DNA of 64,000 nt. Origin: Gammaproteobacteria bacterium (lineage in GTDB: Bacteria; Pseudomonadota; Gammaproteobacteria; Pseudomonadales; Pseudohongiellaceae). The translations under genes and the position numbers were made by a program. Positions 56,655-64,000 of the stretch are shown here, in pieces (positions within the stretch are counted from its first letter, which is position 1; each line of letters starts with the position of its first letter). Location of the stretch: the NCBI GenBank assembly GCA_029246545.1, contig JAQWMX010000007.1, positions 107,020 to 171,019 of the forward strand, written 5' to 3'. Below the pieces are notes generated by a model. The model made no database searches and was not told the DNA's origin. It was given only the letters and a program-made list of their open reading frames with translations.

Positions 56655-57041
56655 ATGGTGGTTTACGGTGTTGCTTTGCTATCAGCATGCCTGGTAGTTG
56701 GTATGTTGATTGGGGAGCTTTTGGGTGTATGGCTTAATGTAGAAGCCAATGTAGGTGGTGTTGGTATAGCAATGTTGTTTCTTGTTGTAGCTAGCAATTC
56801 AAAGCGTTTTAAAACTCTTATTGAAGGTGCTTCAGGTCGCGGAATTGAATTCTGGAGCGCTATGTATATTCCAATTGTTGTGGCGATGGCGGCCAGACAA
56901 AATGTAGTTGCTGCATTTGAGGGTGGAATAATAGCAATTGTTGCTGGTGTTGCAGCCGTATCAGTAAGTTTCGCCTTGGTTCCCTTACTCAGCAAGATAG
57001 GCACAGGAAAGACTGTTCAAAATAATGAAGTAGATGCCTAA
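56655..57041 (+). CDS. madL: malonate transporter subunit MadL
   Basis: A 128-residue, four-span protein with the MadL pattern LLIGELLGVWLNVEANVGG-like N-terminus and FWSAMYIPIVVAMAARQNV. With MadM it forms a sodium-coupled malonate importer in malonate-using bacteria. Its stop overlaps the madM start by one base (TAATG). No malonate decarboxylase gene is visible in the window. Confidence 0.88.
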   Translation: MVVYGVALLSACLVVGMLIGELLGVWLNVEANVGGVGIAMLFLVVASNSKRFKTLIEGASGRGIEFWSAMYIPIVVAMAARQNVVAAFEGGIIAIVAGVAAVSVSFALVPLLSKIGTGKTVQNNEVDA

Positions 57042-57799
57042 TGGAACTTCTCGAAACAGTTTTTGTTAGAAATTCTCTCTTGGTTGCTTTTGCTGTTGTC
57101 GGTGCGACACTTTGGATTTCCTACCTTGTAGCCGATAAATTTACTCATGGTCGAATTCATGGCTCAGCCATAGCGATTACGCTTGGTCTGCTTGCTGCTT
57201 ATTTCGGTGGCAAGCTAACGGGCGGGAATAATGGTGTTGCTGATTTAACGCTTTTGGGTGGCATTGGGCTAATGGGCGGCGGCATGATGCGAGATTTCGC
57301 GATTGTCGCTACAGCTTTTGGTGTCAAAGTTAGCGAGCTTAAAAAAGCTGGTTTAGCCGGCGTCATCTCAATACTTGCCGGTGTAATTGTGTCCTTCATT
57401 GTTGGCGCGTTGGTAGCCTTAGCTTATGGCTACACAGATCCAGTAGAGATCACAACGATAGGAGCTGGAGCCGTTACTTATATTGTTGGTCCAGTCACCG
57501 GTTCTGCTTTAGGAGCAAGCTCTGAAATAATTGCTTTGAGTGTTGCAGCGGGTTTGGTTAAGTCCATATTGGTCATGATAGGCACGCCCATTATCGCCAA
57601 ACACATTGGCTTGAATAACCCCCAATCAGCGATGGTATTTGGTGGCTTGATGGGGACAACAAGTGGTGTCGCTGCAGGCCTAGCAGCCACTGATCCTAAA
57701 TTAGTGCCTTACGGTGCAATGACAGCAACTTTTTATACTGGTCTGGGCTGTTTGTTGGGCCCTTCAATATTATTTTTCATTGTGAGGGCATTTGTTTAG
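57041..57799 (+). CDS. madM: malonate transporter subunit MadM
   Basis: A 252-residue, hydrophobic protein with glycine-rich segments typical of MadM (LLGGIGLMGGGMMRDFAIVA, GPVTGSALGASSEIIALS, VFGGLMGTTSGVAAGLAAT). It is the larger half of the MadLM carrier. It overlaps madL by one base and precedes tadA by nine bases, so all three may share a transcript. Confidence 0.88.
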   Translation: MELLETVFVRNSLLVAFAVVGATLWISYLVADKFTHGRIHGSAIAITLGLLAAYFGGKLTGGNNGVADLTLLGGIGLMGGGMMRDFAIVATAFGVKVSELKKAGLAGVISILAGVIVSFIVGALVALAYGYTDPVEITTIGAGAVTYIVGPVTGSALGASSEIIALSVAAGLVKSILVMIGTPIIAKHIGLNNPQSAMVFGGLMGTTSGVAAGLAATDPKLVPYGAMTATFYTGLGCLLGPSILFFIVRAFV

Positions 57800-57808
57800 T
57801 AACTAATT

Positions 57809-58279
57809 ATGGATTATGGCCATGAACATTGGATGCAAAAAGCCTTAAATTTAGCAAAGCTCGCAGAAGAAAAAGGCGAAGTGCCAATAGGCGCAGTTTT
57901 GGTAAAAGATAATGTCGTTATTGGTGAAGGTTATAATCAAGTCATTTCTTTACATGACCCAACTGCACACGCTGAGATACTTGCATTACGTGATGCCGCT
58001 ACGGTTTTAAAAAATTATCGTCTGCCTGAAACAACTCTTTACGTAACCCTAGAGCCTTGCAGTATGTGTGCAGGAGCAATCGTGCATGCCAGAGTTAAAC
58101 ATTTAGTGTTTGCGGCCAGTGAACCAAAAGCTGGTTCCGTTGTTAGCCAAGGATGTTTTTTTGAGCAAGAGTTCCTAAATCATAAAACTACTTTTCAAGG
58201 GGGGGTGCTTGAAGTGAAATGCAGTCAATTGATCAGTTATTTTTTCAAAAACAAACGTCAGGAAAAATTAGAGAAATAA
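57809..58279 (+). CDS. tadA: tRNA-specific adenosine deaminase
   Basis: A 156-residue zinc deaminase that makes inosine at position 34 of tRNA-Arg. Zinc and catalytic motifs are HAEIL near residue 55 and PCSMCAGAIVHAR near residue 88. The N-terminus (HEHWMQKALNLAKLAEEKGE) is typical. It lies between guaA and purL as in many gammaproteobacteria, though here madLM intervenes. A strong terminator overlaps its end. Confidence 0.95.
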   Translation: MDYGHEHWMQKALNLAKLAEEKGEVPIGAVLVKDNVVIGEGYNQVISLHDPTAHAEILALRDAATVLKNYRLPETTLYVTLEPCSMCAGAIVHARVKHLVFAASEPKAGSVVSQGCFFEQEFLNHKTTFQGGVLEVKCSQLISYFFKNKRQEKLEK

Positions 58280-58308
58280 AAAAAGCCGGATTAAATCCGG
58301 CTTTTTTT
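58278..58308. terminator. bidirectional rho-independent terminator
   Basis: AGCCGGAT / ATCCGGCT form a stem closed by a TAA loop, with A7 on one side and T7 on the other. It should end tadA transcription on the plus strand and the outer-membrane protein gene on the minus strand. Confidence 0.93.
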
Positions 58309-58327
58309 ATCAAGTTTTTGTAAAAAC

Positions 58328-59092
58328 TTATAGTGCGAAATCAAGGCCGTAAGAAACGACGAATTTCACATTGTCATTATCACGAGGCCCTGCGCTGGCA
58401 TAGTCTACAATGCCATCATTGTTATCATCACGACCTAAACTTGTGGTGGTAACCATAAAGCTGAAACCATCTTTTGAAACACTGACGTTATAATCTAAAT
58501 AACTATCAGTTACGCCATTAAATGCTTCTACAAAATCACCATCATGGTGACCAATATGAAAACCAATTTCAGTTCCGCTTTCTAATGGAATGACATAATC
58601 AGCAGAAAGATAAGTTGCTTCACCGAAGCCAAAATCTTGCCCAGGTGCTTCGTCAGGCTCAGCATTGGCTAATAAAGATAGTCCAAGGCTGAAGTTGCCA
58701 TAAGCGATTGAACCGTAAATTTCACCAAAGTCAAAACCAGCTTGGCTATCATAGTTATAGTATAAGTAGCCAACATCATAGGCTATATCACCAGCGTCAC
58801 CAGCAAAGCCGAAATACAAATCATGCTCGTAAGAATAAACATCATCTGAGTCATAAGAAACGTTGGCTGCCCAAGTGCCTGCATAGAAACCATTTTCGTT
58901 AGCGTAATCAATACCACCTGAAACAACAGCTTCATTAATAGTCTGTGTCAGTCCGCGCCAAATGTAATTATTAGAAATTCCAGCATTAGCAGTTACTTCA
59001 GCTTGAGACGAGACAGAAGCTGCAAGTGCTACCAAAGTAATAGCTGAAGTAAGCAAAGGCTTTTTAAAATTTTTCAGCGATGATTTATTCAT
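58328..59092 (-). CDS. TorF/TIGR02001-type outer-membrane protein
   Basis: A 254-residue protein with a signal peptide (cleavage near SSQAE) and repeated short beta-strand patterns with many tyrosines and aspartates: NAGISNNYIWRGLTQT, then YEHDLYFGFAGDAGDIAYDV and a final YGLDFAL. The IWRGLTQ motif is typical of the TIGR02001 family of uncharacterised outer-membrane proteins. An expected small barrel; ligand unknown. The 3' end lies at the shared terminator. Confidence 0.85.
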   Translation of the reverse strand: MNKSSLKNFKKPLLTSAITLVALAASVSSQAEVTANAGISNNYIWRGLTQTINEAVVSGGIDYANENGFYAGTWAANVSYDSDDVYSYEHDLYFGFAGDAGDIAYDVGYLYYNYDSQAGFDFGEIYGSIAYGNFSLGLSLLANAEPDEAPGQDFGFGEATYLSADYVIPLESGTEIGFHIGHHDGDFVEAFNGVTDSYLDYNVSVSKDGFSFMVTTTSLGRDDNNDGIVDYASAGPRDNDNVKFVVSYGLDFAL

Positions 59093-59429
59093 AATTCAAT
59101 TTCTCCAAAGTTTTAAATGTGTGGCCTGATTATTGTTAGCACTAATTCCTAAACTATTGGCTCAATAATGGAAAATCCATCAAGCCCTAAACATATCCAT
59201 GTGACAGCAATGTGCTCACAATTAACTTGACTGCAACAGCCGTGCCAATAATTTATTTACTATATAAAACAGTAAGTTAAGTAAATTTAAAAAATAATGT
59301 GCTTAATCTCAGAAGAAATATACTGGAATTTTCGACTATTTTGGTGCGGTTGCACTAAGCTGGGGCAGGGTAATGCTTAATTAGATTTTAAAGGTATTAG
59401 GCTAAAAAATACCCACTCAGAGAGCAGGC
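59093..59429. other. 337-bp gap upstream of the outer-membrane protein gene
   Basis: AT-rich. It should contain the outer-membrane protein gene's promoter on the minus strand. An imperfect palindrome TTGGTGC / GCACTAA at 59341-59358 might be an operator. I see no RNA gene or frame of note. Confidence 0.35.
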
Positions 59430-59657
59430 TTATAACTTTCTTCTACTGGCACGAAGCTTTCTTTTCTGCGTCTCAAGGTGCTTCATTTTTAGTAGTACAT
59501 TTTGTTCAGTAACTTCAGTTAAGTGCTCATGGCCAAGTTCACCATGTTTGCTGTCAACAGTCGCTACAGCTGCAAGTGTGTGAGACAGCCAAATAGCGAC
59601 ACTGAGTAAAGCATCGAGTGCTTCAGGATTCATTGCGCCTTTCTTTGCGCTCATCAA
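59430..59657 (-). CDS. small hypothetical protein
   Basis: A 75-residue frame with a hydrophobic-to-amphipathic first half (LDALLSVAIWLSHTLAAVAT) and a basic, probably helical or coiled-coil end (KMKHLETQKRKLRASRRKL). I do not recognise it. It stands alone 134 bases upstream of and divergent from the LysR-type gene, so it could be the regulator's target, or spurious. Confidence 0.5.
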   Translation of the reverse strand: MMSAKKGAMNPEALDALLSVAIWLSHTLAAVATVDSKHGELGHEHLTEVTEQNVLLKMKHLETQKRKLRASRRKL

Positions 59658-59833
59658 AACTTGAGTTTTTGAACTTCGCCAAACCTGAGATAATTATTCC
59701 CATTATTGGCTTCAGTAAAAAATTAAAATATTTAGTTATTATTAATTGAGACGAAATATAGAAATATTTAATTTAGGTATAAATTTAATAAGTGATAGGA
59801 TTGTCCTTTCAAGATAAAAACGAGAATATTAAG

Positions 59834-60766
59834 ATGCCTGAGAAAAATATTACTTTTAAGCAGTTGCGCTATTACTCAGTGGCAGCTCGACATAGTAGTT
59901 TAAGGCAAGCAGCGCGAGAACTGAGGATAACTCAACCTTCACTAAGTGCTCAACTCGGCACACTAGAAGATTCCCTAGGGGTAGAGCTATTTGAACGAAG
60001 CCGAAATGGTATTTTCTTAACACCGCTAGGTCGAGACTTACTTAAAGAAACGCATACCGCCATTCAGTCGGTTGATGCTATCGCTGAGTCTGCAAGCTTT
60101 GCGGTAAATGGGCCGACAGGTACTTTTCGCCTAGGCGTCACACCATCGATAGGGCCCTATGCCTTGCCCTGGATTCTACCGACGATTCATAAAGAGTATA
60201 AAAATATGAAGCTTTTCGTACGCGAAGAGGTTTATACCGATTTAGCCCAAGGCTTGATTGATGGTGATTATGACTTGATTTTTACCACGCTACCTTTGGA
60301 TGACCCTTCAATCACTGTAATGCCATTATTGCGTGAGCCGATTTATCTGGTAACCAGTAATGCGCATCGCTTTGCTAAGAAAAAATCTATAAAAGGTATT
60401 GATCTTGAAGGTGAAGAAATTCTGACGATCGAAGAGCATCATCAATTTTATAAACAGGTAGAAGATCTTTGTTCCCGGTTTTACGCTAAATTACTCAGAG
60501 ACTATGAAGGTACTAGCCTAGATGCGATAAGACAGATGGTTTATATGGAAATGGGTATAGCCTTTATGCCGGCTCTATACCTACGTTCAGAGATTAAAGG
60601 GCGAGACAATCTACATATACTTGAACTAGAAGGTGAAGCAATTTTTCGGATTCATGCTCTGGCATGGCGTAATACATCACCATTACGTAATTTCTATCGA
60701 GAACTAGGCGGCTCATTTCAGCAGTTGATCAAACAGCATTTTAAGGAAGATGTGACGTTGCTTTAG
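59834..60766 (+). CDS. LysR-type regulator, OxyR-like without the first redox cysteine
   Basis: A 310-residue LysR regulator. I start it at ATG 59834 (MPEKNITFKQLRYY), though a GTG at 59792 is in frame. The helix-turn-helix covers residues 5-65 (RQAARELRITQPSLSAQL). In the sensing domain LTIEEHHQF aligns with the OxyR redox loop that normally reads GHC, with His203 where the peroxidatic cysteine should be; a cysteine (Cys213) remains ten residues on, close to the second OxyR cysteine. It probably senses something other than peroxide by disulfide formation. The divergent gene is the small hypothetical one. Confidence 0.85.
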   Translation: MPEKNITFKQLRYYSVAARHSSLRQAARELRITQPSLSAQLGTLEDSLGVELFERSRNGIFLTPLGRDLLKETHTAIQSVDAIAESASFAVNGPTGTFRLGVTPSIGPYALPWILPTIHKEYKNMKLFVREEVYTDLAQGLIDGDYDLIFTTLPLDDPSITVMPLLREPIYLVTSNAHRFAKKKSIKGIDLEGEEILTIEEHHQFYKQVEDLCSRFYAKLLRDYEGTSLDAIRQMVYMEMGIAFMPALYLRSEIKGRDNLHILELEGEAIFRIHALAWRNTSPLRNFYRELGGSFQQLIKQHFKEDVTLL

Positions 60767-60910
60767 TTGCAAACCAAGAATTGTTTCCAAGGGTGAGTGC
60801 TTTATCTTTATCTATAAACACGGGTTATTTTCCAGTATCATAGCGCCTTCTTTTTTTGACGATCCTTACCCTAAATAAGGTTAACAAGGTAGAAAAGGTT
60901 GATATCAGCA

Positions 60911-63900
60911 ATGATAAGTTTGTATGGAGCTCCTGCCCATTCTCAGCTAACTACGCAAAAACTTCTCAGTAATATCCAGCAAGCATTACCAGCCGTTTCC
61001 GCGTTGGAATCCCGTTTTATCCATTTTGCAGATATCAATACAGAGCTGGATCAAGATGAATTAGCCTTACTCGATAAACTACTAAAATACGGTCCAAAAG
61101 CAGAACTTCAAACTGAACACAGCGGTCAAAGCTATTTGGTTATCCCCCGAATTGGCACTATTTCTCCTTGGTCTTCTAAGGCCACTGACATCGCACTTAA
61201 TTGTGGCTTAAACAAAGTAAAACGCTTGGAAAGAGGGGTGATATTCACTCTACAATCATCAGAGCCTATTGATGAATCAAGTTTGCTGCCTTTTTTACAC
61301 GACCGCATGACACAAATGGTTGTCGCTGAGATTGAAGAAGCTGAAAAGCTATTCGAGACAGCTGAACCAAGACCTTTGCAAAGTATTGATCTGCTCGGTG
61401 GTGGTAAGCAGGCTTTAATAGAGGCCAACAAAAACTTAGGTCTGGCGTTAGCGGATGATGAAATCGACTATCTACATGAGAGTTTCACTGAGCTAGGCCG
61501 CAACCCTAACGATATAGAACTAATGATGTTTGCTCAGGCCAATTCTGAGCATTGTCGCCATAAAATATTTAATGCATCTTGGACCTTAGATGGTGAAGAT
61601 CAAGATCTTTCTTTGTTCGCCATGATTCGTAATACCTATGAATGTAATAGTGATGGTGTGTTATCAGCTTATAAAGATAATGCCTCGGTCATGGCTGGAA
61701 ATGAAGCAGGCCGTTTTTTCCCTGACCATAAAAATAAAACCTACCAATATCATCAAGAACCAATTCATATACTGACAAAGGTCGAAACACATAATCACCC
61801 AACGGCGATTGCGCCATTTCCGGGTGCTTCTACCGGTTCTGGTGGCGAAATTCGTGATGAAGGAGCAACCGGAGTTGGTTCAAAACCTAAAGCTGGCTTA
61901 ACAGGATTCTCTGTCTCTAATTTAAAAATTCCTGGACAGATTCAACCTTGGGAAAAGGATAATGGAAAGCCCAGTCATATCGCATCAGCTTTAGATATTA
62001 TGTTGGAAGGGCCGATAGGTGGTGCTGCCTTCAATAATGAATACGGTCGACCAAACCTTTGTGGTTATTTTCGAACTTTTGAGCAGGTTATCCCTTCTTC
62101 TAAACTACCTGAATTAAAAGGCCAAGAAGATATTCGCGGCTACCACAAACCCATTATGTTGGCAGGCGGCCTAGGTAATATTCGCGATCAACATGTGCAG
62201 AAAAAAGAAATACCCATTGGGGCAAAACTAATTGTATTGGGTGGACCGTCGATGTTGATTGGTTTGGGGGGTGGCGCAGCATCTTCTATGGCCTCTGGTA
62301 CTAGCAGTGAAGATTTAGATTTTGCTTCAGTACAACGAGATAACGCCGAAATGGAGCGTCGCTGTCAGGAAGTAATCGATCAGTGTTGGGCGCAGGGAGA
62401 AACCAATCCTATTAAATTTATTCATGATGTCGGTGCTGGCGGTTTATCCAATGCCTTGCCAGAATTAGTCAAAGATGGTGACCGTGGTGGTGTATTTAAG
62501 TTACGTGAAATACCTAATGCCGAAGCACAAATGTCACCTATGGAAATCTGGTGTAACGAAGCTCAAGAACGTTATGTTATGGCAGTTGCTGAAGAAGATT
62601 TAACACGCTTTGAGGCAGTTTGCGTACGTGAACGCTGTCCATTTGCAGTGGTAGGTGATGCTACTGAAGAGTTGCATTTATCTGTAGAAGATACACATTT
62701 TTCCAATCAACCTATTGATCTACCAATGTCAGTGTTATTTGGTAAAGCGCCAAAGATGCACAGAGATGTTAAGAGTGTCGAAACTAAATTTAAAGCCTTT
62801 GATGCTAAAGGCATAAGCCTGGAAGAAGCTGCAGAGCGTGTATTGCAACTACCAACAGTCGCCAGTAAAAGTTTTCTAATTACTATAGGCGATCGTTCTA
62901 TTACCGGTATGGTGGCACGAGAACAAATGATAGGTCCCTGGCAGATACCCGTGGCAGATGCAGCTGTTACAGCGCAATCATTTGATTCAGATTTTGGTGA
63001 AGCCATGGCAATAGGTGAAAGGACCCCAACCGCCATAATTAATGCGCCAGCATCAGGCCGTATGGCTGTTGCTGAAGCAATAACCAATATAGCCTGTGCT
63101 CGTATCGAAAAAATCAGCGACATTAAAATGTCGGCGAATTGGATGGCAGCTGCTGGTTTCCCTGGTGAAGATGCCAAGCTTTATGAAACGGTGAAAGCCG
63201 TAGGCATGGAATTATGCCCCGAATTAGGAATAACTATTCCAGTAGGCAAAGATTCCATGTCGATGCGAACTGTTTGGCAAGATGAACAAGGCAAAACAGA
63301 TAAAGGTAAATCAGGAAAAGGTAAAAAAGACAAAAGCGTAACAGCACCTCTATCTTTAATCGTATCCGCTTTTGCACCTGTAAAAGATATTCGTCAAACC
63401 TTAACTCCTCAATTACGTTTAGAACAAGACAGCCGACTTTTATTATTGGATTTAGGATTGGGTTCAAATAGGTTAGGCGGTTCTGCTTTAGCTCAGGTCT
63501 TCAATCAGCTAGGAAATAAAGTGCCCGATGTACATAGTGCTGCTGACTTGAAGGCCTTCTTTGGTTTTATTCAAGATGCTATGCAGCAAGATTTATTGCT
63601 GGCTTATCACGACCGTTCTGATGGTGGTGTTTTTATCACCTTAATAGAAATGGCTTTTGCCGGGCATTGTGGTCTTTCAATACATTTGGGTGAAATCAGC
63701 AATCCAGATGATCACCTGGAAAATCTTTTTAATGAAGAACTAGGTGCAGTTATTCAGGTAGCTAGCGATAAAATTTCTCAACTTAATGAGCTGGCGGAAG
63801 ATTATGGTTTGGCAGATATCTGTTTTGATATTGGCGAGCCAGTTGCTGGCGACGACATTCACTTTTTCTATGAAGGCAGTGATGTGTTAAATGGTACACG

Positions 63901-64000
63901 GTCGCATTATCAAAGCTTATGGGCGAGTACGTCATATGAAATGCAAAGTTTGCGTGACAACAGCGATTGTGCCCAACAGGAATATCAAAACAGATATCTG
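60911..64000 (+). CDS. purL: phosphoribosylformylglycinamidine synthase PurL, 5' part
   Basis: The first 1030 codons of the large (about 1290-residue) PurL type; the gene runs past the window end. Start ATG 60911 gives [19 protein letters not shown]. Markers include [40 protein letters not shown] and [10 protein letters not shown]. It converts formylglycinamide ribonucleotide to its amidine with glutamine and ATP; the glutaminase domain lies beyond the window. Around residues 795-810 there is a lysine-rich insert ([15 protein letters not shown]) that I would not expect in the family and that may be a surface loop. The upstream 144-base gap has no obvious operator. Confidence 0.96.
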   Translation, partial: MISLYGAPAHSQLTTQKLLSNIQQALPAVSALESRFIHFADINTELDQDELALLDKLLKYGPKAELQTEHSGQSYLVIPRIGTISPWSSKATDIALNCGLNKVKRLERGVIFTLQSSEPIDESSLLPFLHDRMTQMVVAEIEEAEKLFETAEPRPLQSIDLLGGGKQALIEANKNLGLALADDEIDYLHESFTELGRNPNDIELMMFAQANSEHCRHKIFNASWTLDGEDQDLSLFAMIRNTYECNSDGVLSAYKDNASVMAGNEAGRFFPDHKNKTYQYHQEPIHILTKVETHNHPTAIAPFPGASTGSGGEIRDEGATGVGSKPKAGLTGFSVSNLKIPGQIQPWEKDNGKPSHIASALDIMLEGPIGGAAFNNEYGRPNLCGYFRTFEQVIPSSKLPELKGQEDIRGYHKPIMLAGGLGNIRDQHVQKKEIPIGAKLIVLGGPSMLIGLGGGAASSMASGTSSEDLDFASVQRDNAEMERRCQEVIDQCWAQGETNPIKFIHDVGAGGLSNALPELVKDGDRGGVFKLREIPNAEAQMSPMEIWCNEAQERYVMAVAEEDLTRFEAVCVRERCPFAVVGDATEELHLSVEDTHFSNQPIDLPMSVLFGKAPKMHRDVKSVETKFKAFDAKGISLEEAAERVLQLPTVASKSFLITIGDRSITGMVAREQMIGPWQIPVADAAVTAQSFDSDFGEAMAIGERTPTAIINAPASGRMAVAEAITNIACARIEKISDIKMSANWMAAAGFPGEDAKLYETVKAVGMELCPELGITIPVGKDSMSMRTVWQDEQGKTDKGKSGKGKKDKSVTAPLSLIVSAFAPVKDIRQTLTPQLRLEQDSRLLLLDLGLGSNRLGGSALAQVFNQLGNKVPDVHSAADLKAFFGFIQDAMQQDLLLAYHDRSDGGVFITLIEMAFAGHCGLSIHLGEISNPDDHLENLFNEELGAVIQVASDKISQLNELAEDYGLADICFDIGEPVAGDDIHFFYEGSDVLNGTRSHYQSLWASTSYEMQSLRDNSDCAQQEYQNRYL

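Noticed and set aside
59341..59358. NtrC-like site TTGGTGC...GCACTAA
   Set aside because: The half-sites are in the opposite order to the NtrC consensus and no nitrogen gene is near; kept only as an unnamed palindrome.
1..64000. tRNA, rRNA, CRISPR, IS element or prophage genes
   Set aside because: Reading the gaps showed no cloverleaf, no regular repeat-spacer array and no transposase, integrase or phage protein.

Overview
The window looks like a chromosome segment of a moderately AT-rich, aerobic, probably marine gammaproteobacterium. The long plus-strand core has the gene order familiar from gammaproteobacteria: trmJ, iscR-iscS-iscU-iscA-hscB-hscA-fdx-(cupin)-iscX, ndk, rlmN, pilF, rodZ, ispG, hisS, yfgM, bamB, der. 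It is followed by ppk1 and xseA on the minus strand, then guaB-guaA and, after an accessory region, tadA and purL. I cannot name the species from the sequence.

Layout. 0-15 kb is an accessory or peripheral region, almost all on the minus strand: an MFS carrier with an agmatinase-family ureohydrolase, a giant tricorn-like S41 protease, a TonB receptor under a clear Fur box, MarC, a secreted double-cupin protein, a membrane gene broken by one stop codon, a metallo-beta-lactamase lipoprotein, and a DUF4212/sodium:solute symporter/Usp group. 15-41 kb is core: inositol monophosphatase, Fe-S cluster assembly under two IscR-type sites, tRNA/rRNA modification, isoprenoid, outer-membrane assembly, ribosome GTPase, polyphosphate, DNA repair and GMP synthesis. 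41-58 kb, between guaA/thrC and tadA, is the most variable part. 58-64 kb holds tadA, an outer-membrane protein, an OxyR-like LysR regulator and the 5' part of purL.

The most interesting locus is 42.3-54.2 kb. It is an eleven-gene, tightly overlapping operon that joins a SulP anion transporter and a DabA (DUF2309) protein with an intact zinc/active-site set to a complete Mrp-like membrane arm (E, F, G, a separate MrpA C-terminal-type subunit, B, C, D) plus NuoL-like and NuoM-like subunits. No hydrogenase, NADH module, RuBisCO or carboxysome gene is visible. I infer a cation- or proton-driven inorganic-carbon uptake complex larger than the usual two-gene DabAB pair. The operon is visibly more GC-rich than its surroundings and lies between two copies of an amidase 3' end: a 114-bp remnant on the left and an intact gene on the right, sharing a 22-bp exact repeat. 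This suggests acquisition by recombination next to paralogous amidase genes.

Other notable signals. A dispersed family of roughly 100-150-bp palindromic elements sits directly after stop codons (iscS, iscX, guaB, perhaps xseA) and has a small central hairpin whose stem covaries between copies. A double-cupin gene is inserted inside the isc operon. Two genes (pilF and a DUF2306-like membrane gene) are each interrupted by one in-frame stop. Several C-terminal gene remnants (catalase, amidase, DUF1501) show ongoing gene loss. A 7-bp tandem repeat lies in the guaB leader. I saw no tRNA, rRNA, CRISPR array, transposase or prophage gene.
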